A DNA stretch of 64,000 nucleotides, taken from assembly GCF_011682065.1 (NCBI RefSeq), contig NZ_VUYU01000025.1, positions 1 through 64,000 of the forward strand. Direction: 5' to 3'. The translations under genes were made by a program, and so were the position numbers. A model generated the notes under the pieces. It did no database searches. It worked only from the letters and a program-made list of their open reading frames with translations, and was not told the origin of the DNA. This document shows positions 19,858-27,723 of the stretch, piece after piece; within the stretch, counting starts at the first letter, position 1, and each line of letters opens with the position of its first letter. This DNA is from Massilia rubra. GTDB taxonomy: Bacteria; Pseudomonadota; Gammaproteobacteria; Burkholderiales; Burkholderiaceae_D.

Positions 19858-20647
19858 TATTCGTTTCTTGGTTGTGCTGACCTGGCGCAGCGTCAACCGT
19901 TATTTCTGGCGCAGGGTCGTGAATGAGGACTTCAGGAGATGAAGTGTCGGAGCCGGCCGCATCCGCGACGGCGGGAGGAAATGCCTCCTGCGCGTCGCCG
20001 CTACCTGCACCATCGTCGTTTGCGGCCTCCGAGGCCGCCGCTTTATCAAAATTTTCCTGCAAGGCAGCCTCGAGTGTTTCCATGTCGTGACCGCCCCGCA
20101 TGTCGCTGATTTGCTGCAACGGAGGCAGCTGGGACAGCGAATTCAAACCCAAATCGTCAAGGAACTGCTTGGTCGTACCCAGCAAGGCCGGGCGCCCGAT
20201 CACATCGCGGTAGCCGATGGCATCGATCCAGCCGCGGTCTTCCAGCATCTTGATCGTCTGCGAATTGACGGCAACGCCACGTATTTCTTCGATATCGCCG
20301 CGGGTGACCGGCTGGCGGTAAGCGATGATCGCCAGGGTTTCCAGGGTGGCGCGCGAATACTTCTGCGGCTTTTCCGGGCTCAGGCGATCGAGGTACTGCT
20401 TCATTTCCGGGCGACTCTGGAAGCGCCAGCCGCTGGCCAGGCTGACGATCTCGATACCGCGTTCGCTCCAATCGCGGCGCAACTCTTCGAGCATGATCTT
20501 GATGGTATCGGCGCCGACCCCGGCGCCGAGTGGGCGGCCATGGTCATCGACATCGACGAACAGCTTCTTCATGCCGTGGATCGACATGGGCTCGCGCGCA
20601 CAGAGCAAAGCGGTTTCGAGGACCCGTTTGGCCTCATCAGTATTCAT
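19844..20647 (-). CDS. scpB: SMC-Scp complex subunit ScpB
   Basis: The 267-residue product has the two winged-helix domains of ScpB, a kleisin partner in chromosome condensation: [26 protein letters not shown] at the start, then [43 protein letters not shown] and [22 protein letters not shown]. The C-terminal 70 residues are acidic and disordered. The ATG at 20647 (MNTDEAKRV) is preferred over an in-frame start 20 codons upstream. scpA is not in the window. It overlaps rluB by 14 bases. Confidence 0.95.
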   Translation of the reverse strand: MNTDEAKRVLETALLCAREPMSIHGMKKLFVDVDDHGRPLGAGVGADTIKIMLEELRRDWSERGIEIVSLASGWRFQSRPEMKQYLDRLSPEKPQKYSRATLETLAIIAYRQPVTRGDIEEIRGVAVNSQTIKMLEDRGWIDAIGYRDVIGRPALLGTTKQFLDDLGLNSLSQLPPLQQISDMRGGHDMETLEAALQENFDKAAASEAANDDGAGSGDAQEAFPPAVADAAGSDTSSPEVLIHDPAPEITVDAAPGQHNQETNNESN

Positions 20648-20727
20648 AACGATGTCGTATGCGGATGTTGCAATTAGATCTGCAGAGAAAAAACAACCAA
20701 ATACCATTCAACGCATGGTGGCATGCG

Positions 20728-20952
20728 TCACCGAAATGACGCCGACAGCATGAAAACACGTTGAAACTGGAATCCGTCGCCTGCGACGAAGCGCGCTGGG
20801 CGGGAATGATACAGGTGGCGAGATGCGAACCCTGCCACACGGTTGCCTGCATACCTGGCGAGGCTAAACCGTTGATTTTCAAGACAAACGCTGGTTCGTC
20901 GCAGCGGCAGGGAGGCCAAGCTCCGGGCGCGCACTACACGAACGATCGACAT
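20728..20952 (-). CDS. Possible small basic ORF or scpB leader
   Basis: A 74-codon frame begins with ATG at 20952, has GGAG six bases before it and a TACAAT -10-like hexamer 21-26 bases before it. The predicted product is Arg-rich (about 14 Arg) with no recognised domain. It could be a small protein gene or part of a long scpB 5' leader; codon statistics by eye do not decide. Low confidence. Confidence 0.22.
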   Translation of the reverse strand: MSIVRVVRARSLASLPLRRTSVCLENQRFSLARYAGNRVAGFASRHLYHSRPARFVAGDGFQFQRVFMLSASFR

Positions 20953-21060
20953 CGTTTGCTCCAACAGCGGCCATTGTACCTGATAAAAGCGCGAAAAGGA
21001 CAATCCCCCGCGTCAGAATCGCCTGCAAATGCCCCGAACAGACCCCAGCCGCCCCCACAC

Positions 21061-21361
21061 CGGGGTCAGAGCTTTGACTTGCAACTAGTTGCCACCCAGA
21101 TTCAAAACACCCCCCAACCGGGGTCTGACCTCTGATTCGTAATTAGTTACCCGAAGAATGATACCAGCGGCACTATCCGGCCGCGTTTTCGCATGCGCCC
21201 TATGCAGGCACGACGATCACGCCATAATTTCGACCGGCAAGCGTGTCGGAATCTCGTTCGCCACGCCGGATTGCACAAATAATTGCTAATCAGAGGTCAG
21301 ACCCCGGTGCGGGGGGATTGCCATCAAAGTAACTAATTGCCAATTAAAGCTCTGACCCCGG
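21061..21361. repeat. Nested inverted-repeat element (four REP-like units)
   Basis: Four related units are arranged as a palindrome: cggggtcagagctttgac at 21061, ccggggtctgacctctgatt at 21118, its reverse complement ending at 21307, and the complement of the first at about 21344-21361. Each unit has an attached aactagttgcc / taattagttac / gtaactaattgcc motif. About 130 bases of unique DNA separate the halves (21151-21280). The core matches the repeats at 1-84. Confidence 0.75.
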
Positions 21362-21406
21362 TTGTAGGAATCGGTGAGAGCTTTGGCGGATATTGTAAGA
21401 AATATC

Positions 21407-22432
21407 TTAGCTGCGGAGCTTTTCGGCAAGGATGGCGGAGACGCCGAGGAAGGCCGGGTAGTCGGCCGTAATCACGAATGTCGGCACTTGCGCCAGATAG
21501 TTGACGAAGCGCCCTTTCTGCTCGAAGCGGCTGCGGAAGCTCGAGCGCGCAAAGCGCTCGCCCAGCCTCGGCACGATCCCGCCACCTATATAGATACCAC
21601 CCTGCGCCCCGAGCGTGACCGCGAGATTGCCCGCGACCGTGCCCAGCATGCCGCAGAACGCTTCGATCGCCTGGTCGCACAGGACGCATTCCCCCGCCAG
21701 CGCACGCCGCGATATCTCGGGGGCGTCCAGCGCCTGCGCCGCTTGCCCCGTATGGTGCGCCAGCGCCCGGTAGATCAGTTCGATGCCGTCGCCGGAGAGC
21801 AGCCGTTCCGCCGATACGTGCTCGTACTGGCGCCACGCAAACTGCAAGATCGCCACTTCGGTCTCGTTGGCCGGCGAAAACGTCACGTGCCCGCCTTCGC
21901 TGAGCAAGGCCGTCCAGCTCTCGCCCGCGGGAATCAGTCCCGATACGCCCAGCCCGGTCCCGGCGCCAACCAGCCCCAGCGGCGTGTGCGCGCGCGCCAC
22001 GCCGCCGCCGACTTGCCGCTTCTGGCTGGCGGCCAGGTGCGGCAAGGCGCGCGCCAGCGCGGTGAAGTCGTTGACCACTTCCAGGGTCTCGAAGCCGCAC
22101 TCGACCCGCAAGGCGGCAATCGAAAACTCCCAGTGATGATTGGTCATGCGCACCAGGTCGCCCGTGATCGGATTGGCAATCGCCAGCGCCGCGTGACGCA
22201 AGCCGTCCACCCCGGCCGCCACCACGGCGGGCGAGCCCAGATAGGCGCGCAAGGCATCGGCCAGGGTCGGGTAGTTGTCACACGGCAGCACGTCGATCAG
22301 GCCGACTTGCCCGGGAGCGGTTTCGAGCGCGAAGCGGGCGTTGGTGCCGCCAATGTCGGCCAGCAGGCGCGGGCCGTCGACATAAGCGGAAGGCGGGACA
22401 ACAGGGTGCGGCGCGGTGGCGTGGTCGGTCAT
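21407..22432 (-). CDS. glk: Glucokinase
   Basis: The 341-residue product phosphorylates glucose to glucose 6-phosphate using ATP. It belongs to the Glk family: ATP-binding [15 protein letters not shown] near residue 22, the catalytic Asp region [16 protein letters not shown] near residue 118, [23 protein letters not shown] and C-terminal [17 protein letters not shown]. Length is slightly above the E. coli enzyme (321) because of an N-terminal tail of about 20 residues. It is flanked by the repeat element downstream and a DedA gene upstream; no other sugar genes are near. Confidence 0.95.
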   Translation of the reverse strand: MTDHATAPHPVVPPSAYVDGPRLLADIGGTNARFALETAPGQVGLIDVLPCDNYPTLADALRAYLGSPAVVAAGVDGLRHAALAIANPITGDLVRMTNHHWEFSIAALRVECGFETLEVVNDFTALARALPHLAASQKRQVGGGVARAHTPLGLVGAGTGLGVSGLIPAGESWTALLSEGGHVTFSPANETEVAILQFAWRQYEHVSAERLLSGDGIELIYRALAHHTGQAAQALDAPEISRRALAGECVLCDQAIEAFCGMLGTVAGNLAVTLGAQGGIYIGGGIVPRLGERFARSSFRSRFEQKGRFVNYLAQVPTFVITADYPAFLGVSAILAEKLRS

Positions 22433-22609
22433 GGTGGCGATTGTTCTATGGACTCGCCAAGCTTAATGGATCACCTGCCCACGGTGCAAGCTTTCTTTGT
22501 AGTTATAGTACAGAGAGGCCGGAAATTCCTGCCTTAAGCGGAGTTTTCACCGGTCCGGACGTAGTATAGGTACGCGCGGGGCTTGCGCAAGGGGGCTTGG
22601 CGGCCGATA

Positions 22610-23557
22610 TCAGCCGGCCTGGGCGGTGCGCTGTTCGGGGTCGACCGCGTGATGGGCATTCCACGCGTCCAGTCCGCCATGGAGGGGACGGGCCAGGCGG
22701 TAGCCGCGCGCGATCAGTTCCTTGGCGACTTGCGCGGCCGTGACGTCGTTCGGGCAGCTGCAGTAAACGACGATGTGGCGCTCCTTGTCGAGCAGGGCCA
22801 CGAAGCTGTCCGGCGCGCTGGCGTTGTAGATCAACGCGCCGGGCACGGCTTGTTCGAGCTGCTGGGCGGTGATGCTGCGCGCGTCGATGATGATCGGCTG
22901 CTGCCCGCCGCGAATCAGCTGGGCCAGTTCGCTCATGCTGATGCGCTCGATCTGCATGCCCTGGCGGAAGCGGCGCCGTTCGATGTACTTGTACAGGACG
23001 AACAGTCCCAGCAAGGTCAGCAGGACCATCAGGGCGGTGCCGCCCATGTTTTCGAGCATGACCAGTACTTTGTCGACGCTCTTGTGGAACAGGGCGCCGA
23101 TGGCGATCCCGGTGCCGCTCCAGAGCAGGCTGCCGGTCATGCTGAAGGCCAGAAAGCGCGCCGTGCTCACGCCCAGCGCGCCGGACATGGGCGAGGCGAT
23201 GATGTTGAAACCCGGAATGAACTTGGCGACCATCAGCGATTTTGGCCCGAAGCGCTTGAAGCGGTCTTCGGTCTGGCTGACGCAGTAGTCGGGCGAAAGT
23301 GAAATCTTGCACAGCAGCCGCAGGATGCGCTTGCCGTAGAAGCGGCCGGCGTTGAACCAGATCACGTCGCTGATCAGGCAGGCGCCGATGGCCACGGCCA
23401 GGCACACGCCCCAGCTCATCTCGCCGCCCACGGACAGGGCGCCGGCCACGATCAGGATCGGGAAGGCGGGAATCGGCATACCGATTTGTTCGACCAGCAC
23501 GATGGCAAACACGATGAGCACACCGTAGAGCTGAAGCAATTCGATAAGATTGGGCAT
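22610..23557 (-). CDS. DedA-family membrane protein fused to a rhodanese domain
   Basis: The 315-residue product has a DedA/SNARE-associated domain at residues 1-195, with several hydrophobic segments and family motifs (EQIGMPIPAFPILIVAG, SDVIWFNAGRFYGKRI, VAKFIPGFNIIASPMSGALG). DedA proteins are linked to undecaprenyl phosphate and lipid flipping. A cytoplasmic rhodanese domain follows (residues 205-300: PIIIDARS, then VVYCSCPNDVTAAQVAKEL) with Cys at the active-site loop, although the usual CxxGxR loop is changed. The fusion couples a lipid-transport fold to a sulfur-relay or Cys-loop domain; it recurs in Burkholderiales. Confidence 0.92.
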   Translation of the reverse strand: MPNLIELLQLYGVLIVFAIVLVEQIGMPIPAFPILIVAGALSVGGEMSWGVCLAVAIGACLISDVIWFNAGRFYGKRILRLLCKISLSPDYCVSQTEDRFKRFGPKSLMVAKFIPGFNIIASPMSGALGVSTARFLAFSMTGSLLWSGTGIAIGALFHKSVDKVLVMLENMGGTALMVLLTLLGLFVLYKYIERRRFRQGMQIERISMSELAQLIRGGQQPIIIDARSITAQQLEQAVPGALIYNASAPDSFVALLDKERHIVVYCSCPNDVTAAQVAKELIARGYRLARPLHGGLDAWNAHHAVDPEQRTAQAG

Positions 23558-23678
23558 GCCGCCATCTTATCCCAAAATGCGCCGCGCTTCTCCCCCGAAA
23601 GTGGTATTGCAGCCCGGCGCCGGCAAACGGCTGTGGCGCCGCACGCACGCATGCACGCGCAGCGGCGGCATGCCGATG

Positions 23679-25355
23679 TCATGCGCCCGGGATCGCCGCC
23701 AGCAAGGCCCGGGTGTACGGATGCTGCGGATTGCGGTACAGCTCGTCCGAATCGGCCATTTCGACCACGCTGCCGGCGCGCATGACCATCACCCGGTCGG
23801 CCATGTATTTCACCACCGCCAGGTCGTGCGAGATAAAGATGTAACTCATGCGGTATTCATCCTGCAAGTCTTGCAGCAGGTTGAGCACCTGCGCCTGCAC
23901 CGACACGTCCAGCGCCGACACCGATTCGTCGCACACCAGGATCTCGGGGCGCATGGTCAGGCAGCGCGCGATCGCGATGCGCTGGCGCTGCCCGCCCGAA
24001 AACTCGTGCGGATAGCGCTGCATGGCCTGCGCCGGCAGGCCGACCTTGTCGAGCAGTTGCAGGGCCATGCCGACGCGCTCGCCATCGCCCGCGCCGATGC
24101 GGTGGATGCGCATCGGTTCGAGCAGTATTTGCCCGACCGTAAAGCGCGGATTGAGCGAGGCGTACGGGTTTTGAAACACGATCTGGATGCGCCGCTTGTA
24201 GGGCAGAAAATCGCGTGCCTGCATGCCGATCAGGTCCTTGCCCTCGAACATCGCCGTGCCGCCGCTGGCCTTGTGCAGGCGCAACAAGGTCAGTCCGAGC
24301 GTGCTCTTGCCCGAGCCGGATTCGCCCACCACGCCGAGCGTCTTGCCGCGCGCCAGGGTGAACGAGACGTCGCTCACGGCGCGCAGCTCGCGCTTGCCGA
24401 ACAGCCCCTCGCGCGTGTAAAAACCCTTGCTCAGCTTGCTCACGACCAGCACCTCCTCGTCATCAAACGCGTAGCCGCGCGCGCGTTGCGCGCCGCCCGC
24501 CGCTTCCCGCGCTTCTGAAGTGTGGGCAAGGTAATCGTCCAGCACCGGCAGGCGCAGCGGACGCTGGTCCAGGCGCGGCCGGCAGTGCAGCAGAGCACGC
24601 GTATAAGCGTCGGCCGGATGGTCCAGCACCTGGCGCGCCAGGCCCTGTTCGCGCACTTCGCCGTTGCGCATCACGATCACATGGTCGGCGATCTCGCTCA
24701 CCAGCGCCAGGTCGTGCGTGATGAACAGCACCGACATGGCGCGCTCCTTCTGCAAGCGGGCAATCAGCGCCATGATTTGCTTCTGGATGGTGACGTCGAG
24801 CGCGGTGGTCGGCTCGTCGGCGATCAGCAGGGCCGGCTCGCAGGCGATCGCCATGGCGATCATCACGCGCTGCTGCTGGCCGCCGGACAACTGGCCGGGG
24901 TAGGCGTCGATCTTGCGCGCCGGGTCGGGCATGCCGACTTCGTCGAGCAAGGCCAGGGTGCGCACCCTGGCCGCTTTCGCGCTCATGCCCAGGTGCTGGC
25001 GCAGCACTTCGCCGATCTGGTAGCCGACCGTCAGCACCGGGTTGAGCGACGACATCGGCTCCTGGAAGATCATGGCGATGTCCTTGCCGCACCGGCGCCG
25101 CCGCTCGGCGCGCGGCAGCGCCAGCAGGTCGACCCCGTCGAACACGATGCGCGAGGCCGGGTCGATGATGGTGGTTTCCGGCGCCAGCAAGCCCATCACC
25201 GCCAGCGAGCTGACCGACTTGCCGCTGCCGGACTCGCCCACCAGCGCCACCGTGGCGTTGCGCGGCACCGAAAACGATACGCCGCGCACCGCCTCGACCG
25301 TATTGTGCTTGTCGATGCGGAAGGCGATGCGCAGCTTGTTTACTTCTAGCAGCAT
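23679..25355 (-). CDS. ABC transporter ATPase, fused double domain (DppD-DppF/YejF type)
   Basis: The 558-residue protein contains two complete nucleotide-binding domains. The first (residues 1-275) has Walker [12 protein letters not shown], signature LSGGQQQRV and Walker [14 protein letters not shown]. The second (residues 310-558) has [24 protein letters not shown] and [13 protein letters not shown], ending with the oligopeptide tail ([17 protein letters not shown]). This architecture matches YejF, which energises import of peptides or microcin-like compounds. The ATG at 25355 lies 8 bases past the stop of the first permease gene upstream. Confidence 0.93.
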   Translation of the reverse strand: MLLEVNKLRIAFRIDKHNTVEAVRGVSFSVPRNATVALVGESGSGKSVSSLAVMGLLAPETTIIDPASRIVFDGVDLLALPRAERRRRCGKDIAMIFQEPMSSLNPVLTVGYQIGEVLRQHLGMSAKAARVRTLALLDEVGMPDPARKIDAYPGQLSGGQQQRVMIAMAIACEPALLIADEPTTALDVTIQKQIMALIARLQKERAMSVLFITHDLALVSEIADHVIVMRNGEVREQGLARQVLDHPADAYTRALLHCRPRLDQRPLRLPVLDDYLAHTSEAREAAGGAQRARGYAFDDEEVLVVSKLSKGFYTREGLFGKRELRAVSDVSFTLARGKTLGVVGESGSGKSTLGLTLLRLHKASGGTAMFEGKDLIGMQARDFLPYKRRIQIVFQNPYASLNPRFTVGQILLEPMRIHRIGAGDGERVGMALQLLDKVGLPAQAMQRYPHEFSGGQRQRIAIARCLTMRPEILVCDESVSALDVSVQAQVLNLLQDLQDEYRMSYIFISHDLAVVKYMADRVMVMRAGSVVEMADSDELYRNPQHPYTRALLAAIPGA

Positions 25356-25363
25356 GCCGGCCT

Positions 25364-26377
25364 TTACTTGAGTTTCGGATCGAGCGCATCGCGCAGGGCG
25401 TCGGTCAGCAGCGAAAACGCCGTCACCAGCAGCGCCATGGCGCTCGCGGCGGCGGTGAGCTGCCACCATTTTCCGAGGATCAGTTCGTTCTGCGCTTCGT
25501 TCAGCATGCTACCCCACGACACCACGCCGACCGGCACGCCGAAGCCGAGAAAACTCAGGATCACTTCGGCCTTGATGAAGCCGACCGCCAGGATCGACAG
25601 CTGCACCAGGGCCACGTGGCTGACGTTGGGGAAAATATGCGAAAACATCTTGCGCCAGTGCGAGGCGCCGATGGCGTCGGCCGCCAGCACATACTCGCGC
25701 CCTTTGTGCTTCATGTATTCGGCGCGGATCAGGCGGTACGGCCCGGTCCAGCCGGTCAGCCCCAGGATGAGCACGATGGTGCTCACGCCCTTGTGTTGCA
25801 GCACGGCCGCCACCGCGAGGATCATCAGGATCGGGGGAATCGCGGTAAACACGTTGTAGAACCAGTTGAACAGGTCGTCGACCACGCCGCCGAAGTAGCC
25901 GGACAAGGCGCCGCCCACGGTGCCCAGCGCGACCGCCAGCAGCGCCGCCGCCAGCCCCACCACGATCGAGGTTTCGCCGCCCTTGATGGTTTTGAGCAGC
26001 ACGTCGTGGCCCCATTTGTCGGCCCCGAACGGCAAGCTGGCCAGGCGCGGCGGAGGTGGGGCGGTGATGGCGGCGCCCTGCGCGGCGATGATGGCGGCGA
26101 TCTCGCCTGCCAGCGGGTCGAACGCGTTCGGCGGCGGCGGCCCGCTGCGCGCCGCGCTGGCGCCCTCCCCCATGGCCCTGTCCGCACCGATGAACGATGG
26201 GGGCGCGTAGGTGACGCCCACCTCGTCTTCCCAGCCGGCCGCGACCAGGCCCGTGCTGGACAGGGCCAGCAGCGCCAGGAACAGCGCCACCACCGCCAGC
26301 GACGCCATGGCCACGCGGTCGGCGCGCAGGCGCCGCATGGCCAGGGTCCACAGGCCCGACTGGTGGCCCGGCCTCAT
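25364..26377 (-). CDS. ABC transporter permease (YejE/DppC type)
   Basis: The 337-residue inner-membrane permease has the OppC/DppC arrangement: an N-terminal helix ([18 protein letters not shown]), a periplasmic loop of about 90 residues rich in Pro and Ala, and a five-helix BPD_transp_1 domain with the EAA motif ([24 protein letters not shown]). YejE-like proteins have such an extended periplasmic loop. It overlaps the second permease by 4 bases (26374-26377), showing co-translation. Confidence 0.92.
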   Translation of the reverse strand: MRPGHQSGLWTLAMRRLRADRVAMASLAVVALFLALLALSSTGLVAAGWEDEVGVTYAPPSFIGADRAMGEGASAARSGPPPPNAFDPLAGEIAAIIAAQGAAITAPPPPRLASLPFGADKWGHDVLLKTIKGGETSIVVGLAAALLAVALGTVGGALSGYFGGVVDDLFNWFYNVFTAIPPILMILAVAAVLQHKGVSTIVLILGLTGWTGPYRLIRAEYMKHKGREYVLAADAIGASHWRKMFSHIFPNVSHVALVQLSILAVGFIKAEVILSFLGFGVPVGVVSWGSMLNEAQNELILGKWWQLTAAASAMALLVTAFSLLTDALRDALDPKLK

Positions 26378-27312
26378 GCGAGCTCGACGCGCGGATCGAC
26401 CGCCTTGTACAGCAGGTCGGCCAGCAAGTTGAATACCATGGTGGCGGCGGCCACATACACGGTAATGGCTTTGATCACCGGAAAATCGCTGCGCTCAACC
26501 GCCAGGATGACTTCGCGCCCGATGCCGGGAATGCCGAAAAAGCGCTCCAGCAGGAACGCGCCGATCAGCAGCGCCGGCAGGTTCGCCATGACGTGCGTGA
26601 TGATGGGAATGGCGGCGTTGCGCAGCACATGCACCCACTTGATGCGGCGCTCGGACAAGCCCTTGGCGCGCGCCGTGCGCACATAATCCTGCTGCACTTC
26701 GTCGAGCACGAAGCTGCGGTACAGGCGCAGGGTTGGCGCGACCGACACCGCCAGCCCGATCAGCACCGGCAGCGCCGCGTAGCGCAGCAGGTTTTCGCCC
26801 AGCCCGTTACCCCAGCCCTGCACCGGAAACAGCCCCAGCTTGTAAGCGAGCCCGTACTGGAAGGCGATGATGTACACCAGGATACTGACCGACATGCCGA
26901 CCGTGCAGGCCAGCATCACCGCGCGGTCGGTCAGCGAGCCGCGCACGAAGGCCACGGCCAGCGCCAGCGCGATCCCGGTCACGGTTTCGAGCACGGTCAG
27001 CGGGATCAGCACCGTCAGCGACGGCCCCAGCCGGCTGGCGATGATGTGGGAAACCGGCTCGCCGGTGCTCCAGGCATTGCCGAAGTCAAACGTCACGATC
27101 TGCTTGACGAAGATCCACAGCTGCACCTGCAGCGGCTGGTCGGTGCCGAGCTGGCGCCGGATATTCTCGATCTCGGCGGCGTCGGACATCTTGCCGGCGA
27201 GCAGATACGCCGGATCGCCGCCGATCCAGTTAAACAGTATAAACACCAGCAGCACGACGCCGCCCATGGTGGGCAGCATCTGCCACAGGCGGCGCAGGAT
27301 ATAGGCAAGCAT
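26374..27312 (-). CDS. ABC transporter permease (YejB/DppB type)
   Basis: The 312-residue inner-membrane permease begins MLAYILRRLWQMLPTMGGVVLLVFILFNWIGGDPA, the usual DppB/YejB first helix and short periplasmic loop, and carries the EAA motif (YVRTARAKGLSERRIKWVHVLRNAAIPI). It is first of three genes (yejB-, yejE-, yejF-like order) on the minus strand. The start at 27312 is set by the family N-terminus; a GGAAAGGAC stretch lies about 14 bases upstream. No substrate-binding protein gene is adjacent, which is unusual for this importer class. Confidence 0.92.
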   Translation of the reverse strand: MLAYILRRLWQMLPTMGGVVLLVFILFNWIGGDPAYLLAGKMSDAAEIENIRRQLGTDQPLQVQLWIFVKQIVTFDFGNAWSTGEPVSHIIASRLGPSLTVLIPLTVLETVTGIALALAVAFVRGSLTDRAVMLACTVGMSVSILVYIIAFQYGLAYKLGLFPVQGWGNGLGENLLRYAALPVLIGLAVSVAPTLRLYRSFVLDEVQQDYVRTARAKGLSERRIKWVHVLRNAAIPIITHVMANLPALLIGAFLLERFFGIPGIGREVILAVERSDFPVIKAITVYVAAATMVFNLLADLLYKAVDPRVELA

Positions 27313-27723
27313 ATTGGTGCGGCGCGGTCCTTTCCTGGTGGGCGTGGGGGCTTGTTTCGCAGGCCATGACGATAGCGCATTTCGGCCCCGCGTGGTGATG
27401 CCGGGCGAACATGGCCTTGGTTGCCGCACAGAAAATAATCTTCGTTGACGGCAGACAACGCAGACAAATTCAAGTACAAATTTGTAGCGTCGGGAAACTG
27501 TTGTTTCGCTGCCAAACTAGCCCGTGTGTACATTGACAGTCAGACATTGAGATGTTGAGATGTGTGCGCTTGGAAAATGTTCTCACCAACTATTTCACAA
27601 GAAAACGAGAGACATCATGTATTTTTCGCCGATCTCAGCAAGCCTGTGCTGGGAATCGGGCACAAAGCGAAATATGCATGCAGATATAGAAGTTTTTAAC
27701 ATTGATACCCTCTGGAGTTACAC
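27313..27723. other. Divergent intergenic region with candidate promoter for TonB receptor A1
   Basis: About 410 bases separate the ABC permease from the first TonB receptor. On the plus strand TTGACA (27533-27538) and TGAGAT (27556-27561) are spaced by 17 bases and could form the receptor promoter, giving a leader of about 150 nucleotides. CTGGAG lies just before the receptor ATG. No gene is supported in the region. Confidence 0.45.
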
